The translations under genes were made by a program, and so were the position numbers. The notes below the pieces were generated by a model that saw only the letters and a program-made list of their open reading frames with translations, had not been told where the DNA came from and ran no database searches. From positions 32,733 to 96,732 of the forward strand of contig CALXDD010000007.1 in NCBI GenBank assembly GCA_944386985.1: DNA of 64,000 nt. Reading direction: 5' to 3'. This stretch comes from an uncultured Oscillospiraceae bacterium (lineage in GTDB: Bacteria > Bacillota > Clostridia > Oscillospirales > Oscillospiraceae). Numbering within the stretch: the first letter of the stretch is position 1; each line of letters opens with the position of its first letter. Positions 7,097 to 15,481 of this stretch are shown piece after piece.

Positions 7097-8458
7097 CTAT
7101 CTCTTGTTTTTCAGCAAATTCACCAATTGTACCAACCGACCTGCACAGTTTTGTGCAATTTCCGTGGTCTTGGCCTCCACCATCACCCGGATCAGGGGCT
7201 CCGTACCGGAGGCGCGGACCAGCACACGGCCCTCTCCGGCCATGGCCTCCTCCTCCTTCTGACAGGCCTCCTGAAGGCTCTGGTCAGCCATGATGGCCTC
7301 CTTCAGCCCCGGCACATTGTCCAATTTCACGTTCTCCAGCACCTGGGGATACTGGGGGCAGATGCTCACCAGTTCACTGGCCTTCTTGCCGCTGCGCTTG
7401 AGGATCTGCAAAAACTGCAGGGCGGTGAGCTGACCGTCGCCGGTGGTGGCGTAGTCGGTGAAGATGGTGTGGCCGGACTGCTCGCCGCCGATGCGGTAGC
7501 CGAATTCCAGCATCTTCTCCAGCACGTTCCGGTCCCCCACGGGGGTGCACACCAGACGGATGCCGTTCTTGTTGCAAAACTCGTGGAGCCCAAGATTGCT
7601 CATCACCGTGCCCACAATGGTGCGGCCGGTGAGGGTGCCCTGGTCCTTCATGGCCTTTCCGCAGACGGCCATGGTCTTGTCGCCGTCAATGACATTGCCC
7701 TTCTCGTCGATCATGAGGCACCGGTCCGCGTCGCCGTCGAAGGCCACGCCCAGGTCGTACTCCCCGGCGGTGACCATGGCGGCCAAACTCTTCAGATGGG
7801 TGGAGCCGCAGCGGTCGTTGATGTTGACGCCGTTGGGCTTGCGGTGGATGAAGTCCGCCTCGATGGCAAAGCCGGAGAAGAGGTCCGGGGCGGTGGCGGC
7901 GGCGGCGCCGTTGGCGCAGTCCACCAGGATGCGGAGACCGGAGAGGTCGTCGTCGATGGTGCCCTGGAGATACTTGATGTACTCGTACTTCAGACTCTTC
8001 ATGCCGTGGATGCGCTTACCGATATCTCCGCCCTTCAGGTGGATGATGGGATCGTCGGAGAGGATCTTGGCCTCCACCTTCTCCTCTAAGGCGTCGGAGA
8101 GCTTGTAGCCCTGGCCGTTGAAGACCTTGATGCCGTTGTGCTCAAAGGGGTTGTGGCTGGCGGAGATCACCACGCCGGCGTCCGCCTCCACCTTCACGGT
8201 AAGGTAGGCCACGGCGGGAGTGGGGATGGTGCCGAGAGGCATCACGTCGCCGCCGGCGGAGGTGACACCGGCGATGAGGGCGCTCTCCAGCATGTCCGAG
8301 GAGATGCGGGTGTCCATGCCGATGGTGATGAGGGGGGCACTGCCCTTCTCCTCCTTCAGCACCTGCGTCACCGCCTGCCCTACCCGGAAGGCCAGCTCCG
8401 CCGTCAGGTTCTCGCCTACAATGCCGCGAATTCCGTCTGTTCCAAATAACTTACCCAT
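7097..8458 (-). CDS. glmM: Phosphoglucosamine mutase GlmM
   Basis: GlmM interconverts glucosamine-6-phosphate and glucosamine-1-phosphate for UDP-GlcNAc and peptidoglycan synthesis. The 453-aa product begins MGKLFGTDGIRGIVGE, has the phosphoserine loop ISASHNPFEHNGIKVF near residue 100, the metal-binding DGDADR at about 240-245 and a C-terminal RASGTEPLIRVMVEA phosphate-binding loop. All are intact and the length is typical. RBS GAGGAG precedes ATG 8458. It lies 5 bp after the SdpI-like gene and probably ends the ruv transcript. Confidence 0.96.
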   Translation of the reverse strand: MGKLFGTDGIRGIVGENLTAELAFRVGQAVTQVLKEEKGSAPLITIGMDTRISSDMLESALIAGVTSAGGDVMPLGTIPTPAVAYLTVKVEADAGVVISASHNPFEHNGIKVFNGQGYKLSDALEEKVEAKILSDDPIIHLKGGDIGKRIHGMKSLKYEYIKYLQGTIDDDLSGLRILVDCANGAAAATAPDLFSGFAIEADFIHRKPNGVNINDRCGSTHLKSLAAMVTAGEYDLGVAFDGDADRCLMIDEKGNVIDGDKTMAVCGKAMKDQGTLTGRTIVGTVMSNLGLHEFCNKNGIRLVCTPVGDRNVLEKMLEFGYRIGGEQSGHTIFTDYATTGDGQLTALQFLQILKRSGKKASELVSICPQYPQVLENVKLDNVPGLKEAIMADQSLQEACQKEEEAMAGEGRVLVRASGTEPLIRVMVEAKTTEIAQNCAGRLVQLVNLLKNKR

Positions 8459-8463
8459 GTTGT

Positions 8464-8874
8464 TTACTCCTCGTTCCCATTGGTATTGTTTCTTATTCTA
8501 TGTCCAAATTGGTCAAAATTTTCCTTCAAAGCCCGTTCCACGGGGAAAATGGTGGCGATCAGCACGACACACTGCGCCGTTACCAGTATACAGGTCCAAA
8601 TGCCCACCACGGCAACTGTCCGGCCAAAGACCGGCAGCAGCAGAAGTACACTGACCGGCAGCATGGCAATCCCCCACCGCCGCCAGATCCGGCCGCAGAC
8701 CTGGTGGGCAAAGTCCCATGCCTCCTGGCTGGCCATGGAGCGGCTGGTGCGGTAGCCGTACCAGCTGTTGATATTTTTAGGAGGATTCTTTTTACATACC
8801 ATACCGAATCCTACCATAACAGCGGGGATCAACAGCAGAGATACCAGCATAAAAAACCAGAATCCGATCTCCAT
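8464..8874 (-). CDS. SdpI-like membrane protein
   Basis: The 136-aa product has a hydrophobic N-terminal helix (residues 3-24), the SdpI/YhfL-type signature SWYGYRTSRSMASQEAWDFA (about 37-56) and two further membrane segments (about 72-110). SdpI protects Bacillus from the SdpC killing factor, but many family members have no known toxin partner, and none is visible here. ATG 8874 is chosen over a longer frame because GAGGAGG lies 6 nt upstream and it begins 1 nt past the previous stop. Confidence 0.75.
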   Translation of the reverse strand: MEIGFWFFMLVSLLLIPAVMVGFGMVCKKNPPKNINSWYGYRTSRSMASQEAWDFAHQVCGRIWRRWGIAMLPVSVLLLLPVFGRTVAVVGIWTCILVTAQCVVLIATIFPVERALKENFDQFGHRIRNNTNGNEE

Positions 8875-8875
8875 A

Positions 8876-9622
8876 TCAGTCCTCCTCAAAGAGGTAGTGG
8901 AACATCCGCTCCGGGTCCTCCAAAAACCGCCTTGCCAGCTGGTAATGCTCCGTCTCCCGATAGGCCGTCTCGCCGATGCCATCCTCACTGAGAAGATAGA
9001 TCCGTGCCCCAGGATAGGCCATCAGCATAGGGGAGTGGGTGGCGATGATGAACTGGGAGTCCCTCTCCACCAGCCGGTGCATCTCCCCCAGAAGGGTCAG
9101 CTGCCGGGAGGGGGACAACGCCGCCTCCGGCTCGTCCAAAAGGTAAAGTCCCTGCCCGCCGAAGCGGTTTTGCACCAGGGCGAGAAAGCTCTCCCCGTGG
9201 GACTGGGCGTGGAGAGACACGCCGCCGTAGCTGTCGATGAGGCGGGGACTGAAGGAGGGCGCCTCGTCCATCTCGTCGATGTTGGTGGCTACGTTGTAGA
9301 AGCTCTCCGCCCGCAGGAAAAATCCGTCCCGGGGATAGCGCCGCTTAGCCACGGTGAGATACTCCCCCAGCTGGGAGTGGGTTTCCCTGGTGGAGAAGGT
9401 GAAGTTCCGGGTGCCGCCCTCGGCATTGAAGCCGCACGCCACGGCGATGGCCTCTAAGAGAGTGGACTTTCCGCTGCCGTTCTCTCCCACCAGGAAGGTC
9501 ACCGGCGCGTTCAGCGCAAGGCGGTGGGTCTGGAGCCACCGCACCGCCGGGATGGCGCTGAGATAGCTGCCCTCAGGCAGCTCCCGGCGGAGGAACACAC
9601 TGTCGAGGTAGCGTCCCGCCAT
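8876..9622 (-). CDS. AAA ATPase, ABC/SMC-like ATP-binding domain
   Basis: This 248-aa single-domain P-loop ATPase has Walker A LVGENGSGKSTLLEAI (about 43-58), an ABC-type Walker B with catalytic Glu YLLDEPEAALSPSRQ (about 164-178) and the switch His in FIIATHSPML. There is no membrane segment. It resembles the predicted AAA_21/AAA_23 ATPases related to OLD/RecF. It starts 1 nt after ruvB stops, suggesting coupling with the ruv operon. A role in DNA metabolism is inferred from context only. Confidence 0.8.
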   Translation of the reverse strand: MAGRYLDSVFLRRELPEGSYLSAIPAVRWLQTHRLALNAPVTFLVGENGSGKSTLLEAIAVACGFNAEGGTRNFTFSTRETHSQLGEYLTVAKRRYPRDGFFLRAESFYNVATNIDEMDEAPSFSPRLIDSYGGVSLHAQSHGESFLALVQNRFGGQGLYLLDEPEAALSPSRQLTLLGEMHRLVERDSQFIIATHSPMLMAYPGARIYLLSEDGIGETAYRETEHYQLARRFLEDPERMFHYLFEED

Positions 9623-9623
9623 G

Positions 9624-10682
9624 CTATAAGCTCAGCTGGTCCATGGCCCCGCCGGGGACGCTGAGACCAAGATGCTCATAGGCCTTGTGGGTGACGCACC
9701 GGCCCCGGGGGGTCCGGGTCAGGAACCCGATCTGCATGAGGTAGGGCTCGTACACGTCCTCCAACGTCACCGACTCCTCATTGATGGTAGCGGCCAGAGT
9801 CTCCAGGCCCACAGGACCGCCGCCGTAGTATTGGATGATGGCGGAAATCATCCGCCGGTCAATGTTGTCAAGGCCCAGGTAGTCCACCTCCAGAGCGGTA
9901 AGGGCCGCGTTGGCCACCTCCTTGGTGATAACGCCGTCAGCCTTTACCTGGGCGAAGTCCCGGACTCTTCGGAGCATCCGGTTGGCAATGCGGGGGGTAC
10001 CCCGGCTGCGCCTTGCGATCTCCATGGCCCCGTCGGGCTCGATGGGGGCGTTCAGAATCCCGGCGGACCGGGTGACGATGAGAGCCAGTTCTTCCGGGGT
10101 GTAGAGCTCCAGCCGCAGGGTGACGCCGAACCGGTCCCGAAGGGGAGCGGAGAGCTGTCCCGCCCGGGTGGTGGCCCCGATGAGGGTGAATTTGGGCAGA
10201 TCCAGCCGGATGGAGTTGGCGGAGGGACCCTTGCCGATGATGATATCGATGGCGAAGTCCTCCATAGCGGGATACAGCACCTCCTCCACCTGGCGGTTGA
10301 GGCGGTGGATCTCATCCACAAAGAGGATGTCGTTTTCGCTTAAGTTGGTCAGCAGCGCCGCCAGATCTCCCGCCTTTTCAATGGCGGGGCCGGAGGTGAT
10401 GCGGACATTGACCCCCATCTCATTGGCGATGATGCCGGAGAGGGTGGTTTTGCCCAGGCCCGGAGGGCCGTGGAGCAGCACATGGTCCAGAGGCTCATTG
10501 CGCATCTTGGCCGCCTGGATAAACACCTCTAAATTTTCCTTGGCCTTCTCCTGGCCGATGTACTCCCGAAGGGTTTTGGGCCGCAGGGAGTACTCCCCCT
10601 CGTCCTCCCGGGTGAGGGAGGTGGTAACCAGGGGCTCGTAGGGTTCGTTTTCAAATTCCGTGTTGGAAAAATCAATTGCCAT
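9624..10682 (-). CDS. ruvB: Holliday junction DNA helicase RuvB
   Basis: The 352-aa AAA+ motor drives branch migration of Holliday junctions with RuvA. Visible motifs are Walker [13 protein letters not shown] (about 70-81), Walker [10 protein letters not shown], sensor [18 protein letters not shown] and the C-terminal winged helix [19 protein letters not shown]. Here ruvB is separated from ruvA by five unrelated genes. Its ribosome site and first codons (MAIDFS) are nearly duplicated at the start of the preceding gene. Confidence 0.97.
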   Translation of the reverse strand: MAIDFSNTEFENEPYEPLVTTSLTREDEGEYSLRPKTLREYIGQEKAKENLEVFIQAAKMRNEPLDHVLLHGPPGLGKTTLSGIIANEMGVNVRITSGPAIEKAGDLAALLTNLSENDILFVDEIHRLNRQVEEVLYPAMEDFAIDIIIGKGPSANSIRLDLPKFTLIGATTRAGQLSAPLRDRFGVTLRLELYTPEELALIVTRSAGILNAPIEPDGAMEIARRSRGTPRIANRMLRRVRDFAQVKADGVITKEVANAALTALEVDYLGLDNIDRRMISAIIQYYGGGPVGLETLAATINEESVTLEDVYEPYLMQIGFLTRTPRGRCVTHKAYEHLGLSVPGGAMDQLSL

Positions 10683-10700
10683 GGATTCACTCCTTTGCCT

Positions 10701-11843
10701 TTACCACAGCTTGGCAGGCAGTTCCTCGATTGTCAAGCCCATCTGACAGCAGATCGTCTCCAGTTCAGGGCGGAAGGCCCGGCTGCGCAGATCGCCTGGA
10801 TATTCGCTGCAGTAGGGCGCATTGCTCCCCAGCGCAACGCTCTTTTCCAGAGGGGCGCGCGCAGTGAAGATGTCTCCTCTTACACCCCAGTTTCTGAATC
10901 GATCACAGTAGGGCGGCGGCTCGGCTCCCTCCAATTCCCGGTAGATGGGGCCGCACTGGAAAACCACGGAGGGCGTCTCCCGCCAGGGGACGGCCCGGCC
11001 ATACCGGATGGGATAATCCGTCTCCCCCGCGCCCAAAGGCAGATTGCCCACGACAGAGTAGTCCCCCACTGTCAGGTGAAAGTCCTCCAGATAGAAGGAC
11101 GGCAGAAGAGGCAGCGTTTGCAGCTCCTCCGGCGTCAGATTCGGGTCATAGGTGAGGATGCGGTAGGGCGCCACCAGTAGGGGCCTTGTCCCCTGGAGTA
11201 CGTCCCAGAAGGGCTTTTTGGCCTTTTTCCAGGCCCGCACATCCTGCAAAATGCGGCCGTAGCCAAATTCCCGCCGCCCCAGAGGAAACCGGAAGAAGTC
11301 CCCCTCCCGGTAGGTCCGCTTCTGGGGACCGCTCTGAAGCAGGGCGGCCAGTTCCGCCCGGTCCTCCGGGGTGGTCTCCGTCCCCCAGCGGGCGGCCCAG
11401 TCCAGAAAGCCGGACAGATCTTCCGGGACCCCCTCCCGGTCCAGAGCGGCGTCGTAGTACGTCCGTTTGGAGGGAACATGCTCCAGAGACAGCTGGCGCT
11501 GTCCGCTCCAGAAACGCAGATACATCCCCAGCGACTTTCGCTCCAGGTCGTAGAGCGAGATGGGCCGGGGCTTGCCCTTTCCGCCGCGGGGCAGTAGTTT
11601 GCCCCGCCCCTCCAGCGTCTCCTCCGCCAGCTCGCGTTCCTCATACATATGGGGAGAAACGATCAGCGCCTTGCACAAAACGCCCCCTTGAAACGCGGCC
11701 CAGCACTCCGTCTCCGGCGCGCTGTCCGCTTTGGGAAACCGTCCCCACTCCCAGTCCTCTCCCACCGGCGTCAGCCCCATGGCGGCCCGCTGGGTGTTGG
11801 TCAGCTGAATGGAGGGGGCTCCAACAGAAAAATCAATTGCCAT
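10701..11843 (-). CDS. Imm26-like domain protein
   Basis: This 380-aa soluble protein is not assignable as a whole. A segment at about residues 180-200 (REGDFFRFPLGRREFGYGRI) matches the core of the immunity-protein Imm26 family, where a G-D-x-F-x-[FI]-P-L stretch is followed by YGRI. Imm26 proteins are linked to polymorphic toxin loci, but no toxin gene is nearby. The first six residues, MAIDFS, and the ribosome-binding region copy those of ruvB, so the 5' end may have been captured from ruvB. ATG 11843. Confidence 0.6.
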   Translation of the reverse strand: MAIDFSVGAPSIQLTNTQRAAMGLTPVGEDWEWGRFPKADSAPETECWAAFQGGVLCKALIVSPHMYEERELAEETLEGRGKLLPRGGKGKPRPISLYDLERKSLGMYLRFWSGQRQLSLEHVPSKRTYYDAALDREGVPEDLSGFLDWAARWGTETTPEDRAELAALLQSGPQKRTYREGDFFRFPLGRREFGYGRILQDVRAWKKAKKPFWDVLQGTRPLLVAPYRILTYDPNLTPEELQTLPLLPSFYLEDFHLTVGDYSVVGNLPLGAGETDYPIRYGRAVPWRETPSVVFQCGPIYRELEGAEPPPYCDRFRNWGVRGDIFTARAPLEKSVALGSNAPYCSEYPGDLRSRAFRPELETICCQMGLTIEELPAKLW

Positions 11844-11876
11844 AGGTTCACTTCCTGTCTTTTGGTCCTGTTTGCC

Positions 11877-12404
11877 TCAGGGCAAGTCGTACAGGATATT
11901 ACAGCTGGGATACGAATCTTCTTCCCTTTCCGGAAGATCCATCCCGAAGGCGGTGAAAAATACCCGGGGCGGCTGGACGCTGAAGACCTCTACCAGCTGG
12001 TCTGTGGCGGCCAGTACATAGTGGCGGCCGTGAGTCTCCAGCTCCTCCCCGTTCAGAAACTGACGGAGACGCCAGTTGAAGTAGTTGGTATACCGGCAGG
12101 AGAAGGCCCAGAACTTTGGCCGGGATACCCCTGCCTTTTCTGCCAGCAGCATCAATTTGTCGTCCTGGAATACGTCGAGAGGCGTAACCCGCAGTCCATT
12201 AAAGGCCCCGGAGAATACCACCTGCATTTCATAGGTCCTGGGATGGAGATTGTCCCCGTTCCGAAACACCAGTACCAGTCCCCGCTCATCGAAGTGGAGG
12301 CCGTCAAAGTAGTGGCCGCATTCCGGCAGGTGGGGAGAGAGCGTCAGAAGCTCCACCTCCAACCGGGGGTCCCGCTCCTCTCCGTCAAAATAGGTGATAT
12401 CCAT
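11877..12404 (-). CDS. Uncharacterised protein
   Basis: The 175-aa soluble protein has no recognised domain, signal peptide or membrane segment. It is rich in beta-strand-like alternation and aromatic residues (HYFDGLHFDERGLVLVFRN near 36-54). ATG 12404 (MDITYFDGEE) is chosen over the longer frame because GAGGAGG lies 6-7 nt upstream. It lies between DUF3784 and Imm26-like genes within the ruv operon, and its small size and company resemble immunity/accessory clusters. The function is unknown. Confidence 0.65.
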   Translation of the reverse strand: MDITYFDGEERDPRLEVELLTLSPHLPECGHYFDGLHFDERGLVLVFRNGDNLHPRTYEMQVVFSGAFNGLRVTPLDVFQDDKLMLLAEKAGVSRPKFWAFSCRYTNYFNWRLRQFLNGEELETHGRHYVLAATDQLVEVFSVQPPRVFFTAFGMDLPEREEDSYPSCNILYDLP

Positions 12405-12428
12405 GGTGAGCCTCCTCATCCGGTCCTC

Positions 12429-12746
12429 TTATGGTCTCCGAAAGCGGTTTTCGGTGTTCATATAGATCACGCCGCCAAAACACACCGCCAGAAACAGCCC
12501 CAGGCCCAGCCAGAGAAGCCATATCCGGTCCAGCAGAGCGCTCAGGGCTATTGGAATCCAGGTCCCCGCCAGGGCGAACATCAGCTTGCCCATGCAGCGG
12601 CAGAGGGTCTTCTCGTCGTATTTGGCCTTTTCTTCTTTGGAGGCGGTGTTGTACCCGGCGATGAGGAAGGCCCCCTTCCCCCGGGAAAATACCATGCCCA
12701 GAAGCAAAAACACCAAGATCATACTGAAGTGAATGGCCAGCAGCAT
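12429..12746 (-). CDS. DUF3784 membrane protein
   Basis: The 105-aa product matches DUF3784: an N-terminal membrane helix (about 2-20), then KGAFLIAGYNTAS followed by EEKAKYDEKTLCR (about 24-50), then two more hydrophobic helices (about 55-95). DUF3784 proteins are small Firmicutes membrane proteins often found beside SdpI-type genes; their function is not established. ATG 12746 is preferred over a TTG one codon upstream. It is part of the accessory block inside the ruv operon. Confidence 0.8.
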   Translation of the reverse strand: MLLAIHFSMILVFLLLGMVFSRGKGAFLIAGYNTASKEEKAKYDEKTLCRCMGKLMFALAGTWIPIALSALLDRIWLLWLGLGLFLAVCFGGVIYMNTENRFRRP

Positions 12747-12761
12747 CAAAATCCGCCCCCT

Positions 12762-12929
12762 CTATCCGTGGACCAAAAAGAAATAGATCACATACACCCA
12801 GCTGAGCAGGCCGTGCACAATGGCCCAGCCGATAGAGTGCCAGTTCACATAGGAGATCACCATGGCGAGACAGGTGCCGAAGGTGATGCCCTTCTTGATG
12901 ATGGTCCTGCTCTTGCTCCCCTGTTCCAT
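12762..12929 (-). CDS. Short membrane protein (55 aa)
   Basis: This is a small open frame, MEQGSKSRTIIKKG then a hydrophobic helix, ending IYFFLVHG. ATG 12929 is preceded by AAGGGGAG. The chain has a basic N-terminus and one or two hydrophobic stretches (about 15-28 and 36-53), predicting a small inner-membrane protein. It is tightly packed between the AAA kinase (stop 12942) and DUF3784 (start 12746), which supports its being real. No family was recognised. Confidence 0.7.
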   Translation of the reverse strand: MEQGSKSRTIIKKGITFGTCLAMVISYVNWHSIGWAIVHGLLSWVYVIYFFLVHG

Positions 12930-12941
12930 AGCGCTCCCCTT

Positions 12942-13454
12942 TCATTCCCCGCCGCGCCGCATCTGGGCGGCGATCCAATCCGCCGCCGCACCGGGCGCAA
13001 GGTTGTCGGTGCAGAGCTTCCGGGCCTCTACCTGCCCATAGAGGGGCAGATAGGCGAGGCTCCGCTCCACGGCTCCCGGCTCCCGCCGGCCGGCGGCGAC
13101 GTCCCGCTCCACCCGCCGCCGCAGGGCCTCCGGGGAGGCCAGCAGCACAAAGCGCTGTACTTCCACATTACTGAGGGGCAGACGGCGGCAGATCTCATCC
13201 CAGATCTCCTGCTGGTGGAGGACCCATCCGAAGATCACATTTTCCAGGGCCTCGCAGGCGAGAAACCGGGTGAGTATGGCGCAGATGTTGTCCAGCACCA
13301 TGGTCTTCGTCTCCTCGCTGACGGTAAAGGGGCGCATGTTCCAGCACCAGTCTCCGTCCAGGTAGGCCCCGGGCTGCAGCCGCTCCAAAAGGGCGCTGCA
13401 GACGGCGCTTTTTCCCACCCCCATGGGGCCGCCCACCAAAATCAGCCGTTTCAC
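12942..13454 (-). CDS. P-loop kinase-like protein
   Basis: The 170-aa product begins VKRLILVGGPMGVGKSAVCSAL, with the Walker A loop GGPMGVGKS at residues 8-16. It otherwise resembles small AAA/shikimate-kinase-like or AAA_18 proteins (LDGDWCWNMRPF, then Arg-rich ALRRRVERDV). The substrate is unknown. The frame is open far upstream, but the GTG at 13454 overlaps the ruvA stop as GTGA, indicating translational coupling and a sensible protein start. Confidence 0.75.
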   Translation of the reverse strand: MKRLILVGGPMGVGKSAVCSALLERLQPGAYLDGDWCWNMRPFTVSEETKTMVLDNICAILTRFLACEALENVIFGWVLHQQEIWDEICRRLPLSNVEVQRFVLLASPEALRRRVERDVAAGRREPGAVERSLAYLPLYGQVEARKLCTDNLAPGAAADWIAAQMRRGGE

Positions 13455-14059
13455 GGCTTCATCATCTTTTTCAAAGCCTGGCGGATAATCTGCTCCAGGC
13501 TCTGCTCCATGTCCACATCCTTGAGCGCGATGTTGATCTCGCTCTGGGAATAGCCCAGCACCGCCAGGGCGGCGCTGGCCTCGGAGAGCTTGTTCTGAGG
13601 AATCACCGTAAGGCCCGGCCCGGCGGACACCGTGCCGCCGCCGGAGATCACCGTCTGACCCTTGGCCAGCTTGTCCTTCAGCTCCAGGATCACCCGCTGG
13701 GCGATCTTCTTGCCCACGCCCTGGGCGCAGGTAAGAGCCTTCTCGTCCCCGGTGATGATGCTGAGGGCCAGATTGGCCGGAGTGGAGGCGGAGAGAATGC
13801 TGAGAGCCGCCTTTGGTCCCACGCCGCTGACGGAAATCAGCTGCTGGAAGAGATTCAGCTCCTCCTGGGTGGCAAAGCCGTACAGCTCCATGGCGTCCTC
13901 CCGGACATTGAGGTAGGTGTAGAGCTTCCCCTTGTCCCCCTTTTTCAGGCCGGACAGGGTGTAGGTGGTGGTGCGGCAGGCGTAGCCAACGCCGCCGCAG
14001 TCGATGACGGCCAGGTAGGGTTCCACATGGGCCACCGTGCCGTTGAGATAATAAAACAT
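13451..14059 (-). CDS. ruvA: Holliday junction DNA helicase subunit RuvA
   Basis: RuvA binds Holliday junctions and loads RuvB. The 202-aa product begins MFYYLNGTVAHVEPYLAVIDCGGVGY (OB-fold domain I), has the double helix-hairpin-helix region LISVSGVGPKAALSIL and CAQGVGKKIAQRVILELK (about 71-130), and the C-terminal RuvB-contacting domain III (about 150-202). It is intact and of usual length. ATG 14059 follows GGAGGAA. A GTGA overlap leads into the downstream kinase-like gene. Confidence 0.97.
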   Translation of the reverse strand: MFYYLNGTVAHVEPYLAVIDCGGVGYACRTTTYTLSGLKKGDKGKLYTYLNVREDAMELYGFATQEELNLFQQLISVSGVGPKAALSILSASTPANLALSIITGDEKALTCAQGVGKKIAQRVILELKDKLAKGQTVISGGGTVSAGPGLTVIPQNKLSEASAALAVLGYSQSEINIALKDVDMEQSLEQIIRQALKKMMKP

Positions 14060-14095
14060 AGGGTTCCTCCGTCAGCCGCTCCCAAAAGGCGGCGC

Positions 14096-14527
14096 TCATT
14101 CCTTTATAAGATACCAGAATTCTCCGCTATAATAGAGATCCATGACGCACTCCAAAAGCCGGTCCGCAGCATCCAGAAACCCGTTCAGCTTCGCCATGCG
14201 GTAGCCATAGCTTTCATCCATAATCGTCAGAGTGCTGCCGGCATATTCCTCCAGGAAGGTTTCCAGTGTCATCTTCCTGCCGGTAAACTCACCGCAGTTG
14301 CCGCAGAGAACATGGGGATAGTCCATCACATAGACATAGGAGGACTCCATGTCCACCCCGGTGATCTCCACGTCTCCCTCCACCTGACCAAAGGGCTCCG
14401 ACGTGCGCACATAGCCGTAGGAGGTGATCAGGCGCAAAGTATCCCCTTCCGCCTGCATCTTCAGAATATGGGCGTCATGGAGGCTGTAGGGCAGATCGGG
14501 AATAGGATTTTTCACAATGCTCTGCAT
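14096..14527 (-). CDS. Uncharacterised protein between ruvC and ruvA
   Basis: This 143-aa soluble protein, MQSIVKNPIPDLPYSLHDAHI..., has no recognised domain. It contains a CGNC motif (about residue 83) and a strand-rich N-terminal half resembling small DUF-type proteins that begin with a Leu-His-Asp-Ala segment (LHDAHI). Two starts are possible: a GTG overlapping the ruvC stop (GTGA, 14536) or ATG 14527, which has AGGTGA 6 nt upstream. The ATG is given. It interrupts the usual ruvC-ruvA neighbourhood. Confidence 0.65.
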   Translation of the reverse strand: MQSIVKNPIPDLPYSLHDAHILKMQAEGDTLRLITSYGYVRTSEPFGQVEGDVEITGVDMESSYVYVMDYPHVLCGNCGEFTGRKMTLETFLEEYAGSTLTIMDESYGYRMAKLNGFLDAADRLLECVMDLYYSGEFWYLIKE

Positions 14528-14532
14528 AGGGC

Positions 14533-15054
14533 TCACCTGGTGTCGTATTTCTTCGGATCAAAGACCCGGTCGGTGTTGAGAAGACTGGTGGCGCTGCGGG
14601 CGTGGCAGAGGGCCAGGGCCAGAGCGTCGGCGGCGTCGTCGGGCCGAGGGATCTCCTTCATTTTCAAAAGGCGCTGGGTCATCAGCATCACCTGCCGCTT
14701 TTCCGCCTTGCCGTAGCCCACCACCGCCTGCTTCACCTGCATGGGAGTATACTCATATACCGGGATTCCCGCCCGCTCCAGCTCCAGGAGGATCACCCCG
14801 CGGCCATGGGCCACGGCGATGCCGGTGGTGATGTTTTTGGAAAAGAACAGCTCCTCCACCGAGGCCTCGTCGGGCCTCAGCTGGGTAAGAAGGCTGGACA
14901 TGTCCTCGCTGATCTGCCACAGGCGGCTGGAGAGGGGGATGCCCGGCGGAGTGGTGATCACCCCGTAGCGCAGCAGCTGCTGCCGTCCCCGGTCCGCCTC
15001 CACCAGACCGAAGCCGATGGTAGCCACGCCGGGATCGATGCCTAAAATGCGCAT
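14533..15054 (-). CDS. ruvC: Holliday junction resolvase RuvC
   Basis: RuvC is the RNase H-fold endonuclease that cleaves Holliday junctions. The 173-aa product begins MRILGIDPGVATIGFGLVE with catalytic Asp7. It has the second acidic residue in VEELFFSKN, the conserved YTPMQVKQAVVGYGKAEKRQV loop, and the C-terminal DDAADALALALCHAR with the last two catalytic Asp. ATG 15054 follows GAGGAGG; the longer frame adds six codons without support. It is the first gene of the ruv transcript. Confidence 0.96.
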   Translation of the reverse strand: MRILGIDPGVATIGFGLVEADRGRQQLLRYGVITTPPGIPLSSRLWQISEDMSSLLTQLRPDEASVEELFFSKNITTGIAVAHGRGVILLELERAGIPVYEYTPMQVKQAVVGYGKAEKRQVMLMTQRLLKMKEIPRPDDAADALALALCHARSATSLLNTDRVFDPKKYDTR

Positions 15055-15211
15055 AGGGTCCTCCTCTGCCAAATAGTGTTATCATTCTAACAGATGTTCG
15101 GCAAAAAGGCAATAAGCCCCGGGACGGCGGGGGACTTTTTGTCTTCTGCCGCCCCGGGGCCGGTTTTAAGCTATGGGACAAGAGGGAAAAATATCTCCGG
15201 AATTTTGGGTG

Positions 15212-15240
15212 TTGTAATTTGAGAAGGACTGTGCTATACT
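15212..15240 (+). promoter_or_regulatory. Promoter of SRP RNA-dnaX
   Basis: TTGTAA (15212-15217) and TATACT (15235-15240) have an exact 17-nt spacer, placing the start near 15247, just before the SRP RNA. Confidence 0.7.
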
Positions 15241-15247
15241 ATTTCCG

Positions 15248-15405
15248 CTATTGAGGAAGATCCTCCGCAAGCATTCCCGTTGAGGAGCCGGTCTCGCGCA
15301 ATGGATGCCCGTGAACCATGTCAGGCGGGGAACCGAGCAGCATTAAGCGGAACACCATGTGCCGCGAGGAAGCCGATTCTGAGGGGATGCTTGCGGAGGG
15401 TTTTC
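15248..15405 (+). ncRNA. ffs: Signal recognition particle RNA
   Basis: The segment carries the SRP domain IV hallmark: ATGTCAGGCGGGGAACCGAG followed by CAGC at about 15317-15341, with the conserved GTCAGG and GAGCAGC flanking the internal loops. Its ends pair over a long helix (CCTCCGCAAGCATTCCC at 15262-15278 with GGGATGCTTGCGGAGG near 15384-15399). Position directly upstream of dnaX matches the Bacillus/Clostridia scr-dnaX order. The exact 5' and 3' ends are estimated from the promoter and the T-rich tail TTTTCCTCTTTT. Confidence 0.92.
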
Positions 15406-15481
15406 CTCTTTTGTGTGTGGAAGGGACGTGATGGGATCATGTCCCTCTTTTTCCATATTCTGCTGAAAAGGAGTGGCTGTC

